Made by a program: the position numbers and the translations under genes
DNA from: Parvularcula mediterranea
Lineage (GTDB): Bacteria; Pseudomonadota; Alphaproteobacteria; Caulobacterales; Parvularculaceae
Direction: 5' to 3'
Assembly: GCF_013085255.1 (NCBI RefSeq)
Contig: NZ_JABFCX010000002.1
Span: 603,501-667,500 of the forward strand
DNA length: 64,000 bases
Shown here: positions 53,558 through 63,924 of the stretch, piece after piece
Layout of the letters: each line of letters starts with the position of its first letter
Position numbering within the stretch: position 1 is the stretch's first letter
Notes under the pieces: generated by a model
Databases searched by the model: none
What the model was told of the DNA's origin: nothing
The model's input: the letters and a program-made list of their open reading frames with translations, nothing else

Positions 53558-54216
53558 CGCTCACCCTCCTCAATCTCGGACAGGACCTGCCGCGCCAGCT
53601 CGATGCTGGCGTCCGCGTAGCGGACCTGCAATTGGTGCGCGACGATCATATAGTTCACTTCGCCAACTGCATCCCGCAAACCGGAATAATCGTTATTCAG
53701 GGGGCTGACATAGCGCAGGGTGGTCCGCTCAGGGCTGAAACCCTCAAGCGCCCAGTCGAGACCGCGGTCTGCAACCTCCGTATCAAGATGATAAGCGACG
53801 AGCGCGGCTCTCAGCTCCGGATTGTCGAGACGGCTCAGCGCGCCTGACGCCTGCATCTCGACATAGGTTGGTGATGGCCTCGCGGGCCGCGAGGCAGAGA
53901 CCATGGCGTTCAGATGATCGTCGAGGTCCCGTTGATTGAGCGGCACATCGCTTTCGATGAACTGCCGCAGCTCGATGACGAGTTCGAGAAAGCCCTCCGA
54001 GCGGGCCTTCTGCGCGATCATCGTCTCCTCGATGGTCTCGAAATCCATGCGGAGCTTTTCGAGAAGCACCGCCTCGCGCTGACGCTCCGCCCGCGCTTCG
54101 TTCCAGTTGCCGAACTGCACACCGAGGAACACACCGAAGGCGACGATGCCGAGCTCAACGGCTACCATCGCCCAGTTCTGCTCCTTCAGGGCCTCGCGAA
54201 ACCGGGCGAGCAGCAT
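53554..54216 (-). CDS. Membrane-anchored protein, DUF6090-like
   Basis: A 220-residue protein with a single N-terminal transmembrane helix (MVAVELGIVAFGVFLGVQFG, about 17-36) preceded by a short basic stretch (RFREALKEQNW), then a long helical soluble part that starts NWNEARAERQREAVLLEKL. This is the layout of the DUF6090 family. Function is unknown. It starts two bases downstream of the phosphotransferase stop and overlaps the nitroreductase, so all three look cotranscribed. Confidence 0.65.
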   Translation of the reverse strand: MLLARFREALKEQNWAMVAVELGIVAFGVFLGVQFGNWNEARAERQREAVLLEKLRMDFETIEETMIAQKARSEGFLELVIELRQFIESDVPLNQRDLDDHLNAMVSASRPARPSPTYVEMQASGALSRLDNPELRAALVAYHLDTEVADRGLDWALEGFSPERTTLRYVSPLNNDYSGLRDAVGEVNYMIVAHQLQVRYADASIELARQVLSEIEEGER

Positions 54217-54217
54217 C

Positions 54218-55270
54218 TTATCCGCCTGCGAACTGTTTCGCCATCATCGCGAGAGGCGCCGTCATCTTGCCGTAGCTGAGCGCCTTCTCGCTCGACGCAT
54301 TACCGTCCTTGGCGCGCTTGTAGACGCCCTGCACGATGCCTGCGAGGCGGAAGAGGTTGTAGGAGAAATAGAAGTTGAGATCATCCGGGATATCAGCGCC
54401 TGTCTTCTCTCTGTACCGATCAATCAACGCCTCTTCCCGCGGGATGTTCATGCTCTCGAGGTCCTGACCGACGAGGCTGTCGCCGCGGCTGGGATCGAGA
54501 GGGATCTTCCACGAAAGGAGATAGTAGGTAAGATCAGCAAGCGGATGACCAAGGGTCGAAAGCTCCCAGTCGATGAGGCCGATCGGCGTAGGGCTGCCCT
54601 TGGCCATCATGCAGTTATCAAGGCGGAAGTCGCCGTGGATGAGGCACGTCTTGTCATCGGCGGGGATGTTCTTGGGCAGCCAGTCGATCAGCCAGTTCAT
54701 CGCCTCGACATCATCCGTCTCCGAAGCTTTATACTGCTTGGACCAGCGGCCTACCTGACGGGCGATGTAGTCCCCCTCCGGACCAAAGTCACCGAGGCCC
54801 ACATCCTTGTAGTTCACCGAGTGGAGCGCGGCGAGCGTATCGGTGAGGCCGAAATAGACCTCGCTCCGCTCTTCCTTGGGCAAGTCTTTGAGGAGCGGAT
54901 CCCAGAAGATCCGGCCATCCATAAACTCCATGATGAAGAACTCAGAGCCGATCATTTCAGGGTCTTCGGTGTGGAAGAGGACATTCGGCACCGGGACGTC
55001 CGTATCCCTGAGCGCGCTCATCACCTTCGCCTCACGGCCGACCTGGTGTGCAGAGCCCAGAAGCTTGCCCGGCGGCTTGCGGCGCAGGACATAGCGGCCC
55101 TCGGAGGTCTCGATCAGGTAGGTGGGGTTCGATTGCCCGCCCTTGAATTTCTTCACGCTGATCTCGCCGGTCAGGCCGGGGACAGCGGCGCCTGCACCCT
55201 TCTTCAGGCCCTCGACATCAAAGGCGAGATGGTCGGGAACGTCGCCCAGTCCGGAAAAATCACTAGCCAT
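54218..55270 (-). CDS. APH-like phosphotransferase (acyl-CoA dehydrogenase-associated type)
   Basis: A 350-residue kinase-fold protein of the group fused to or located with acyl-CoA dehydrogenases (ACAD10-like). Start: ATG at 55270 after GAGGAGA; the longer frame runs antisense into the next gene. The glycine loop is FKGGQSNPTYLIETSEGRYVLRRKPPG; the catalytic loop is CLIHGDFRLDNCM and the metal motif is GLIDWELSTLGHPLADL. The substrate could be a hydroxyacyl-CoA-type or small hydroxylated molecule, by family inference only. Confidence 0.88.
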   Translation of the reverse strand: MASDFSGLGDVPDHLAFDVEGLKKGAGAAVPGLTGEISVKKFKGGQSNPTYLIETSEGRYVLRRKPPGKLLGSAHQVGREAKVMSALRDTDVPVPNVLFHTEDPEMIGSEFFIMEFMDGRIFWDPLLKDLPKEERSEVYFGLTDTLAALHSVNYKDVGLGDFGPEGDYIARQVGRWSKQYKASETDDVEAMNWLIDWLPKNIPADDKTCLIHGDFRLDNCMMAKGSPTPIGLIDWELSTLGHPLADLTYYLLSWKIPLDPSRGDSLVGQDLESMNIPREEALIDRYREKTGADIPDDLNFYFSYNLFRLAGIVQGVYKRAKDGNASSEKALSYGKMTAPLAMMAKQFAGG

Positions 55271-55406
55271 CCGGCGTCTCCTCATTCTTTGCGATGGTTG
55301 TGGCGGAGATGCGCCGCAAACCCAAGACCCCGCGGCAGGCAGCCTGCTTGACGCGGCGCAGCCATTGGCCGAACCCCCTCTCCTTCTCAACGGACCGGAA
55401 TTTTCA

Positions 55407-56630
55407 GTGAGCGAAAGCCGCACATACGACGTGATTACCCTGGGCGCAGGCGCTGCAGGGCTGTTCTTCGCCGCCGAGGCCGGGCGCCGCGGCAAGCGCG
55501 TCGTCGTCATCGACCATGCCAAGAAGATCGGTGAGAAGATCAGGATCTCCGGCGGCGGCCGCTGCAACTTCACCAACATCCACACGAAGCCAGAGAACTT
55601 CCTCTCCCAGAACCCAAAATTCGCGATCAGCGCCCTGCGCGGTTTCACGCCACAGGACTTCATCGGGCGGGTCGAGAAGGCGGGGATCGCTTGGCATGAG
55701 AAGAAGCTCGGCCAGCTTTTCTGCGATGACAGCGCGCAGCAGATCATCGACATGCTGGTCGATGATTGCCGGGCACAGGGCGTGGTCATCCGTATGGAGA
55801 CGGCCGTTGAGAAGGTCTCCCGTGACGGTGAGATCTATCACGTGTCGACGGATGCAGGGACGTTCACAGCTCCTGCGCTGGTTGTCGCAACGGGAGGCAA
55901 GTCTATTCCGAAGATCGGAGCGACTGGCCTTGGTTATCAGCTGGCGGAGCAATTTGGGCTCGACATCATCGAACCGCGCCCTGCCCTCGTGCCTCTCACC
56001 TTCTCAGGCGACGTGCTTGAAATGACCAAGGGCCTCGCTGGCGTGTCGGTAGAGGCGCGCGTCAGCGCAGATCCCGAGACCCAGTTCGGCAAGAGGAAAG
56101 CCAAACGCCGGACAGAGTTCAGCGAAGGCTTCCTCTTCACCCATCGCGGGCTCTCGGGTCCTTCGATCCTCCAGATCTCAAGCTATTGGCGTGAAGGCGG
56201 ATCGGTGACGGTCAACCTTTCGCCTGAGAAGTCTGTCTACGACGCATTGCGTCAGCGCCGGGCTGCGGGCGGCAAGGTCGAGGTGCACACCGCACTCGGT
56301 GAAGTGCTGCCCAAGAGGCTGGCAACGAGCCTTGCGGCTTCGGAAGGCTGGCGCGGAAACCTTGCCGACTGGTCCGATGCGAAGATCGACGCCCTCGCCC
56401 AGCGGGTACACGGCTGGGCCGTGAAACCCGCAGGATCAGAGGGCTACAGGACTGCCGAAGTGACGCTTGGAGGGGTCGATACGAACGGCCTTAACTCCCG
56501 CACGATGGAAGCGAACTCCGTACCCGGCCTTTATTTCATCGGTGAGGTCGTCGACGTCACGGGCTGGCTTGGCGGCTATAATTTCCAGTGGGCCTGGGCC
56601 TCCGGATTTGCGGCTGCGCAAGCCGTCTAG
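55407..56630 (+). CDS. BaiN/HI0933-family FAD-dependent oxidoreductase
   Basis: A 407-residue flavoprotein. The probable start is GTG at 55407 (CCGGA upstream); a long extension to 55122 is antisense to the phosphotransferase gene and improbable. The FAD motif is VITLGAGAAGLFFAAEAGRRG; the family segment ISGGGRCNFTN and the C-terminal GLYFIGEVVDVTGWLGGYNFQWAWASG are intact. Family members include bile-acid and rRNA-linked enzymes; function here is not known. Its stop forms a CTAG overlap with the converging CtlX gene. Confidence 0.93.
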   Translation: MSESRTYDVITLGAGAAGLFFAAEAGRRGKRVVVIDHAKKIGEKIRISGGGRCNFTNIHTKPENFLSQNPKFAISALRGFTPQDFIGRVEKAGIAWHEKKLGQLFCDDSAQQIIDMLVDDCRAQGVVIRMETAVEKVSRDGEIYHVSTDAGTFTAPALVVATGGKSIPKIGATGLGYQLAEQFGLDIIEPRPALVPLTFSGDVLEMTKGLAGVSVEARVSADPETQFGKRKAKRRTEFSEGFLFTHRGLSGPSILQISSYWREGGSVTVNLSPEKSVYDALRQRRAAGGKVEVHTALGEVLPKRLATSLAASEGWRGNLADWSDAKIDALAQRVHGWAVKPAGSEGYRTAEVTLGGVDTNGLNSRTMEANSVPGLYFIGEVVDVTGWLGGYNFQWAWASGFAAAQAV

Positions 56631-57529
56631 TGCTTCGGCGGCAGGTGCACACCTGCCATCATGCAGCGGACGCTGCCGCCTGATTTCTCGATCGTCGGTA
56701 CACTGGGGACGATCACGCGGACGGCGCTTTCGATGGCCTCCCGCTGCTCACGATCAAGCGCATTCCAGCCCGTTTCGGACATGACGAGGACATGGCCGTC
56801 AGGGGTCTGAACTTCGAAAGCGTTGCCTGCGAATTGTGCAATCTGGGGCCGCGAGAGCTCGACCATCAGGTTCCCTCGCCCTGAGAGAGCTGCGAAAACA
56901 TCCTGCCGCTCCTCCTCGTCCTCAATTGTCTCAAGACCGACAAGGGTCACCTGCTCCCCGACCGAGAGCATGACATTGGTATGATAGATCGGGTGCTGAT
57001 GTTCATCCGTGGCTGTGAAGATCACCGGCTCGTAGCCAAGATCTTTGGCCAAGTTCACGAGAAGATCGGCGTCAGCCCTGAGAGACTGCGCCATGAATGC
57101 CGTCCGTGTGCGGTGATCGAAGACGATCGCGCCCGTCCCCTCGAGGAACTTCGCTTGCGCCTCGTTCTGCGAGAGATCCATGACGCCCGAAACCTGATGG
57201 GTCTTGCCTAGGGCCGCCAGGATATCCTCGCGCCTCTCACCCCGGCGTGACGGCGCGAACATCGGATAGGTCACGATGAGGCCCGAGGGGTGTGTCGAGA
57301 ACCAGTTGTTGGGGAAGACAGCGTCGGGCGTCTCTTCCGTCAGCTGATCGAACACGCGGACATCAACGCCCTCTGCCTTGAGGTCCGAAACCATCGCATC
57401 GAATTCTGCAATCGCGTTATCGCGGTCACCCTCGCCCGGCGGAGACTGAAACGCGTTGTCGATCGCTGTCTCGGCGTTCACCGAGAAATGCAGCGGACGG
57501 ATCATGACGACGGAGCTGGGGTTCTGCAT
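56627..57529 (-). CDS. ctlX: CtlX-like amidinotransferase-fold hydrolase
   Basis: A 300-residue member of the amidinotransferase/dimethylarginine hydrolase superfamily matching the citrulline-utilisation hydrolase CtlX. Motifs are DAVFPNNWFSTHPSG, LEGTGAIVFDHRTRTAF, PIYHTNVMLSVG and the catalytic Cys in SGGSVRCMMAGVHLPP. It probably hydrolyses citrulline or a guanidino compound. The stop shares a palindromic CTAG with the facing flavoprotein gene. Confidence 0.88.
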   Translation of the reverse strand: MQNPSSVVMIRPLHFSVNAETAIDNAFQSPPGEGDRDNAIAEFDAMVSDLKAEGVDVRVFDQLTEETPDAVFPNNWFSTHPSGLIVTYPMFAPSRRGERREDILAALGKTHQVSGVMDLSQNEAQAKFLEGTGAIVFDHRTRTAFMAQSLRADADLLVNLAKDLGYEPVIFTATDEHQHPIYHTNVMLSVGEQVTLVGLETIEDEEERQDVFAALSGRGNLMVELSRPQIAQFAGNAFEVQTPDGHVLVMSETGWNALDREQREAIESAVRVIVPSVPTIEKSGGSVRCMMAGVHLPPKH

Positions 57530-57605
57530 GGCTGCCGCCTAGCAATAGAAGCCTCGGAGAGCGAGAGCGGTTCGCCGCCCTCGCGATTCTCCTGAGGTCA
57601 ACTCT

Positions 57606-58151
57606 TCAGGGGACGTTCGTAAAGCCACGATTGTGCAGGACCGCCGTGGCGATCGGCTGGGACAGCGCCATGGTCACCCCGGGCAAGAGGTCTTCATTGG
57701 TGATCCCGTGCCATGCAGCGGCCTGTCCGCAGATGTAGAACTCGACACCCGCCTCCGTCATTTCCGTGACGGCAGCCAGAGAGCTGTTTGTCCGGCCCGG
57801 ATACTTTCGTTCGAAGGCTTCCTGCGTGGTGAGGTCCCACATCGAAGGCCCGTGGGCGACGAGCGCGAACTCAACCTGCTCCCTCGGCACCCCTTCAGCG
57901 ACCATCATGTTGATGAACCGGGCAGCGCTATCGACGCGCGGATGGATCCGTCCATCAGGCGCCGCCGAAGTCATGTCGTAGATGACCTTGAAGGTCTGAT
58001 CGGTCGGTGTCGGGAGCTCATTCTCGATAGGTGCCCAGAGGCCGAAGGACTCAAAAACCGGCCCGGACGTCCGCTCAGGCGGCTGAGCATGTCCGATGGC
58101 GAGAGCGGCTGCGCAGGCTGCGAAGCTGGCGATGATTCTTGAGATACCCAT
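57606..58151 (-). CDS. Exported DsrE-like protein
   Basis: A 181-residue protein with signal peptide MGISRIIASFAACAAALAIGHA. The mature domain has the DsrE/DsrF fold pattern (FKVIYDMTSA, EFALVAHGPSMWDL, VEFYICGQAAAWHGITNEDLLPGV) with a single central Cys in the position of the sulfur-carrying cysteine. Periplasmic DsrE-family proteins are widespread and mostly uncharacterised. It is downstream of the GH31 gene by 63 bases on the same strand. Confidence 0.82.
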   Translation of the reverse strand: MGISRIIASFAACAAALAIGHAQPPERTSGPVFESFGLWAPIENELPTPTDQTFKVIYDMTSAAPDGRIHPRVDSAARFINMMVAEGVPREQVEFALVAHGPSMWDLTTQEAFERKYPGRTNSSLAAVTEMTEAGVEFYICGQAAAWHGITNEDLLPGVTMALSQPIATAVLHNRGFTNVP

Positions 58152-58214
58152 GGCGGATGCCCTTTCGATGTACGGCCAGACCGGATGGGATGAGCTTCGC
58201 CCGACTGGCGCCCA

Positions 58215-60620
58215 TTATCCAAACGAAACTCTCAGCGGCTTGTCCACCCGCCGCATCGGAACGGAGACTTCGAGCACCCCGTCTTCAAAGCTTGCCGGCA
58301 TCTCCTCCCCGTCGACGAAGACGCGCGCCGCTTCGCCGACGCCGACGAAGCAGATCGTGTAGCGCCGCTGAAGGTTGGCCCCTTCGAAGGTCCCGTCTGC
58401 GACGATGGACAAGGTCTTGGCAGCATCATCGAAATCGACGGTCGTGAGCCGGCGCGCGCCATCCCTATAGGCCTCCGTCCGGTCGTCATCCTCCACCAGA
58501 GTGAAGGCGCCATCCCTACCGGCATAGACGGTCAGCTCGAGGTGGGACTTGTCGAGAAACGCCGTACTGGCCGCAGGATCCCGCGTGGGGATGATGCTTC
58601 CGGCCTTCACGAACACCGGCAGGTCAGAGGGCGCCACATTGATCTTTAGGACCTGCCCCCCGGCGCGACGTTCCCCCGTGAAAAAGTCGAACCAGCTTCC
58701 TTCGGGCAGCCAGACCTCGACCGTCCCGCTATCGTCGGTCTGCGGCGCGACTAACAGGCTGTCTCCGAACATGAACTGGAGGTCTCGTGCCCACGCCTCG
58801 TTGCTCGAAAGGTCATCGAACATCATCGGCCTGATGATCGGCGTCCCCGTCTCCGCAGCGACGTGCGCGAACGTGTAGGTGTAAGGCATCAGTGCGTAGC
58901 GAAGGCGCGAAAACTTCGCTGCCGCTGCCTGCGATTCGTCCGAGCGATCGAGCGGCCAACGCGACTGGCCCATTCCATGCGGCTTCCAGATGGGCGAGAA
59001 CGCACCGAGCGCCATGCCCCATTGCTGGTAAAGCTGCTCATCAGGGCCCACGCCCTCGTTCCAATCGAAAAAGCCCCCAGCGTCGTGGCCCCAGAAGGGA
59101 AAACCCGACAGCCCGGCGAGCTGCATAGCGCGGACCTGGCCCTTCATATCGTCATAGTTCGGATAGATGTCCCCGCTCCAGAGCGTCGCGTATCGCTGCG
59201 CGCCAGCCGTCATGCCGCGCACCCAGACGAACGGCCGGCTCTCAAGCTCCGCCTTGTCCCAACCCTCGGCAACCAGCGCCTGGGCAATGAGGAAGAACCA
59301 GTAGTTCCGCATCTCCCCAGAGGTCGCGCCATTGTGGAGGACTTGTCCCTTTGGCGCGGCACCCTGCTCATCAAACTCGTCAATCCAAAGGGCATCGCCA
59401 GGGAAGCCCAACGACGGATCGAGCGCGTTGTCGTGGAACGCGGACCAAAACCAGCGCCTGAAGTCGGGGTTGGTGAGATCGGGCGCACTATCAGCGAAGT
59501 CGACGCTGCCCGGATCGGGAAGGTTGAATGCCGGCTCCCATCCGTCCGTGTACTTTGCGATGCAGCGGTTGAAGTCGAGCGTGAGGGTCAGGCCCTGCGC
59601 GTCGAGCCATGCTTTGTAGGACGCAGGATCAGGGTAGCGGCCACTGTCCCAGGCCAGCTTCGATTCGCAGCGCTTACCGCCCGCTGCGCGCCAGCGGTTA
59701 TCATTCACCACATGGTCGAGCGGATAGCCTGCGGCGCGGTGCTGCTCGATCTTCTTCTTCCACCAATCCTCATCAGACGGGGTGTCGCTGGTGTGATCAT
59801 GCCCCTTGTCCGAGAGCTGCAGTCCGAACACCGATTTCATCGGGAGGCGCGGCCTGCCTGTCAGTTGGGTGTAATTGTCCAGCATCGCAGGAACGTCCGG
59901 CCCCGCGATGAAGAAGTAATCCATCTGCCCACGATCGTTCGGATCTTCGATCTCTATGCTGAATTCTCCTTCGAACCCGAAGCGGAATTCGTTGGGAAGC
60001 ATGCTGTTGAGGAAGAGCCCATAGCCTTTGCTCGACATGAAAAAGGGGACGATGAGAGGAGCCTGCTCGATTTGCTCCGAGCCATAATTGCGGCGGATTT
60101 TCTGGCCCTTGAGGTCAATCGACGGCGACCGACCGTAAAAGCCGTGACCTAGGCCTGTGAAGCGCTCCGTTTCAGCAGGCACGAATTGGACCTCGATCTT
60201 GCCTTCTGACCACGAGAGCGGCCCGGCCTCGGCAAGCAGCGGGACGGGGTCGTTCGGTCGGAAGAAGGCCGCTTCGAGGCTGTCCTTCGAAATCCGCGCT
60301 TCGACCTGCGACGTTGCGAAGATATACGCATGATCCATGTCTTCCATGAGGGTGAGTTCTCCATCCCAGTCATGGGAGACCACCATCTGATAGTGGCCGT
60401 CAGGCAGGAACTCTTCGTCACGCTCCGCAATCTGCACCCGGAGGATCGCTTCGCCGTAGGCAGTGAGCCTAAGACGGCGGCCGTCGTCACCCCGAAGCGT
60501 GACGCTCGTGCGCGTGATCTCCGGTTTTAGAGCGTCTGGCTCTTTTCGATCACCACAAGCAGCAATGACCACGAGCAGCGCAAGCGCTGCGAGGGTCGAA
60601 GCAAGTCGGCGCAAACTCAT
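58215..60620 (-). CDS. Glycoside hydrolase family 31 lipoprotein
   Basis: An exported alpha-glycosidase of family GH31 (alpha-glucosidase/xylosidase group), 801 residues. The signal ends in the lipobox VIAAC (Cys22). The catalytic nucleophile is probably Asp414 (GDALWIDEFDEQ) and the acid/base Asp484 (LWSGDIYPNYD). Further blocks are GLGHGFYGRSP, GLQLSDKGHDH and GFPFWGHDAGGFF. The C-terminal beta domains follow (FIKAGSIIPTRDP-type segment). It is likely to act on alpha-glucans or xylosides at the cell surface. The specific substrate cannot be fixed. Confidence 0.9.
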   Translation of the reverse strand: MSLRRLASTLAALALLVVIAACGDRKEPDALKPEITRTSVTLRGDDGRRLRLTAYGEAILRVQIAERDEEFLPDGHYQMVVSHDWDGELTLMEDMDHAYIFATSQVEARISKDSLEAAFFRPNDPVPLLAEAGPLSWSEGKIEVQFVPAETERFTGLGHGFYGRSPSIDLKGQKIRRNYGSEQIEQAPLIVPFFMSSKGYGLFLNSMLPNEFRFGFEGEFSIEIEDPNDRGQMDYFFIAGPDVPAMLDNYTQLTGRPRLPMKSVFGLQLSDKGHDHTSDTPSDEDWWKKKIEQHRAAGYPLDHVVNDNRWRAAGGKRCESKLAWDSGRYPDPASYKAWLDAQGLTLTLDFNRCIAKYTDGWEPAFNLPDPGSVDFADSAPDLTNPDFRRWFWSAFHDNALDPSLGFPGDALWIDEFDEQGAAPKGQVLHNGATSGEMRNYWFFLIAQALVAEGWDKAELESRPFVWVRGMTAGAQRYATLWSGDIYPNYDDMKGQVRAMQLAGLSGFPFWGHDAGGFFDWNEGVGPDEQLYQQWGMALGAFSPIWKPHGMGQSRWPLDRSDESQAAAAKFSRLRYALMPYTYTFAHVAAETGTPIIRPMMFDDLSSNEAWARDLQFMFGDSLLVAPQTDDSGTVEVWLPEGSWFDFFTGERRAGGQVLKINVAPSDLPVFVKAGSIIPTRDPAASTAFLDKSHLELTVYAGRDGAFTLVEDDDRTEAYRDGARRLTTVDFDDAAKTLSIVADGTFEGANLQRRYTICFVGVGEAARVFVDGEEMPASFEDGVLEVSVPMRRVDKPLRVSFG

Positions 60621-60805
60621 GGCGATACATCTCCAAAACGAACCTAGGCGGCAGGTGACGTCGGTTTCGTCTTGCGTATCGTGATAGCCTCAGCGTGCGG
60701 AAGGCCTCGTGTCAGGTGACATCGAAAGCCCAGATGCTTTTTCTCGGCTGATCCAGCGATTGGAGAGCGGTGGATGCGGGCGGAGCCCAACCGCAAGCCC
60801 GAACG

Positions 60806-60831
60806 CAAAAAGCCCCGCGCGAGGCGGGGCT
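60806..60831 (-). terminator. Terminator of the rrn operon
   Basis: On the minus strand AGCCCCGC / GCGGGGCT (8-bp stem, 5-base loop) followed by TTTTTGCG, seven bases after the tRNA-fMet 3' end. The 217-base gap 60621-60837 otherwise holds only the GH31 promoter region. Confidence 0.88.
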
Positions 60832-60837
60832 AATCAT

Positions 60838-60914
<77 letters not shown>

Positions 60915-61000
60915 GCAACTGCGTTGCGGCGTGCCTCTCTCCTGAGAGACGCAGCAGAAGCCGATCATCATCGTAAAGGAAGCAAATATTCACTCGACAG

Positions 61001-61117
61001 GCCTGGCGACGACCTACTCTCCCACGGCTTAAGCCGGAGTACCATCGGCGCTGCAGGATTTAACGACCGAGTTCGAGATGGGATCGGGTGGGGGCCCTGC
61101 GCAATAATCACCAGGCC
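61001..61117 (-). rRNA. 5S ribosomal RNA
   Basis: About 117 nt with closing stem GGCCTGG / CCAGGCC and the conserved segment CCCGATCCCATCTCGAAC. It lies about 100 bases after the 23S 3' end; the spacer holds a palindrome (CATGCCAA-a-TTGGCATG, 61200-61216) that may be a processing stem. It is followed by tRNA-fMet. Confidence 0.95.
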
Positions 61118-61338
61118 GGCAGAACGAATATCTGCTTGCGAGAGTCTGTGTCTGTCCACGAACCATTGCGCGGACCGTTCGCCGCGCATGGGCACTGTCC
61201 ATGCCAAATTGGCATGGGAAACGATCAAGCCGATCGAACAATTAGTACCAGTCAGCTCCATGCATCGCTGCACTTCCACACCTGGCCTATCAACGTGGTG
61301 GTCTTCCACGGTTCTCAGGGAAATCTAGTATCGAGGGC

Positions 61339-61371
<33 letters not shown>

Positions 61372-61532
61372 GTTCCGTACATAGCTACCCAGCTGTGCCG
61401 CTGGCGCGACAACTGGTCCACCAGAGGTACGTCCACCCCGGTCCTCTCGTACTAAGGGCAGCTCCTCTCAAATTTCCTACTCCCACGGCAGATAGGGACC
61501 GAACTGTCTCACGACGTTCTAAACCCAGCTCA

Positions 61533-61576
<44 letters not shown>

Positions 61577-61577
61577 C

Positions 61578-61617
<40 letters not shown>

Positions 61618-61646
61618 AATGCCGTCGATATGGACTCTTGGGCATC

Positions 61647-61700
<54 letters not shown>

Positions 61701-61823
61701 GCGGGACCACCGGATCACTATGGCCGTCTTTCGACTCTGCTCGACTTGTCAGTCTCGCAGTCAGGCTGGCTTATGCCATTGCACTCAACGAGCGATTTCC
61801 GACCGCTCTGAGCCAACCTTCGC

Positions 61824-61873
<50 letters not shown>

Positions 61874-62128
61874 ACGCAGGGTCCCGGATCCGGATAACGG
61901 ACCGCGGTTAGACATAAACGAAAGCAAGGGCGGTATTTCAATGGTGGCTCCACAATAACTGGCGCTACTGCTTCAAAGCCTCCCGCCTATGCTACACATG
62001 CTGTCGCTCATGCCACTGCGAAGTTGTAGTCAAGGTGCACGGGGTCTTTCCGTCTGACCGCGGGTACTCCGCATCTTCACGGAGAATTCAGTTTCGCTGA
62101 GTCTGCGTTGGAGACAGTGGGGAAGTCG

Positions 62129-62219
<91 letters not shown>

Positions 62220-62769
62220 AATTCGGTGCTTGCACACCTCCTCTTAACCTTCCGGCACCGGGCAGGCGTCAGACCCTATACGTCGTCTTTCGACTTCGCA
62301 GAGCCCTATGTTTTTAGTAAACAGTCGCCACCCCCTGGTCTGTGCCCCTCATCTGCGTGATGAGGCTCCCTTCTCGCGAACTTACGGGAGTAATTTGCCG
62401 AGTTCCTTCAACGCAGTTCTCTCAAGCGCCTTGGTATGCTCTACCAGTCCACCTGTGTCGGTTTAGGGTACGGTCGTATATGATGGAGGCTATTTCCAGG
62501 GACCCTTACCAACGCCGCCCAATCCAATAAGGACGACGAGCTCTCAGATCCGTCACACATCCATCCGGCTCAGGAATATTAACCTGATTCCCATCGACTA
62601 CGCCTCTCGGCCTCGCCTTAGGGACCGGCTCACCCTGCGCAGATTAGCTTTACGCAGGAACCCTTGGACTTTCGGCGGGAGTGTCTCTCACACTCCTTAT
62701 CGCTACTCGTGTCAGCATTCTCGCTTCTGATCTCTCCACCGGATCGCTCACGCGCCGGCTTCACAGAAG

Positions 62770-62883
62770 GTGACTACCTACATTCAACTGGTCGCTCTTT
62801 CGTCGACCGGAACAAAACACCAATAATAGAGATGATGTTTCGCACCATTCATGAAGAGCGCCCAAGTGAATGCAGGTAGTTAC
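62770..62883 (-). other. Helix-45 intervening sequence in 23S rRNA
   Basis: The 29-nt arms 62770-62798 and 62855-62883 are complementary (24 Watson-Crick, 2 wobble, 3 mismatches) with a 56-nt, less GC-rich loop. The flanks GGAGCGTTCTGTGAGC and GAGATCAGAAG match E. coli 23S on either side of helix 45 near position 1170, a known IVS site in Salmonella, Yersinia and others. RNase III excision and rRNA fragmentation are predicted. Confidence 0.85.
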
Positions 62884-63004
62884 CTGCTCACAGAACGCTC
62901 CGCTACCGCTTTTCAGCTCGAAGCTTCGGTGCATAGCTTAAGACCCGTTACATTTTCGCCGCGGGAACCCTTATTTAGACCAGTGAGCTGTTACGCTTTC
63001 TTTA

Positions 63005-63035
<31 letters not shown>

Positions 63036-63600
63036 TTGTTTTGGGATTCCTACATGCTTTCCCACTTAGCTATGACTTAGGGACCTTAGCTGTCGATCAG
63101 GGTTGTTTCCCTCTCCACTACGGACGTTAGCATTCGCAGTGTGTCTGCCTGGCTCTACTCCTCGGTATTCGGAGTTTGGTTAGGATCAGTAAGGCGGTGA
63201 GCCCCCATAGCCCATCCAGTGCTCTACCCCCGAGGGTAATACCAGACGCTCTACCTAAATAGATTTCGCGGAGAACCAGCTATCTCCCGGTTTGATTGGC
63301 CTTTCACCCCTAGACACAAGTCATCCCGACCTTTTTCAACAGGTGTGGGTTCGGCCCTTCAGTGAGTGTTACCTCACCTTCAGCCTGCTCATATCTAGAT
63401 CACCGGGTTTCGGGTCTAATCCCTCTAACGAACGCCCTATTAAGACTCGCTTTCGCTGTGCCTACACCTATCGGCTTAAGCTGCTAGAGAGACTAAGTCG
63501 CTGACCCATTATACAAAAGGTACGCCGTCACATCCAAAGATGCTCCGACTGCTTGTAGGCGTCCGATTTCAGGTTCTGTTTCACTCCCCTTATAGGGGTG

Positions 63601-63641
<41 letters not shown>

Positions 63642-63924
63642 GATACGAGTACTTAGGCTTGGAGGATGGTCCCCCCATGTTCAGACAGGATTTCACGTGT
63701 CCCGCCCTACTCTAACAGCTCTTCATTTAACCTGTACGGGGCTATCACCCTCTATGGCGCGTTTTCCAATCGCTTCCAGTTATTTCAAAGCTAGGCCTGG
63801 TCCCCGTTCGCTCGCCACTACTAGGGGAGTCTCTGTTGATTTCCTTTCCTTCGGGTACTGAGATGTTTCAGTTCTCCGAGTTCGCCTCTTAAACCCTATG
63901 TATTCAGGTAAAAGATCCCTTTCA

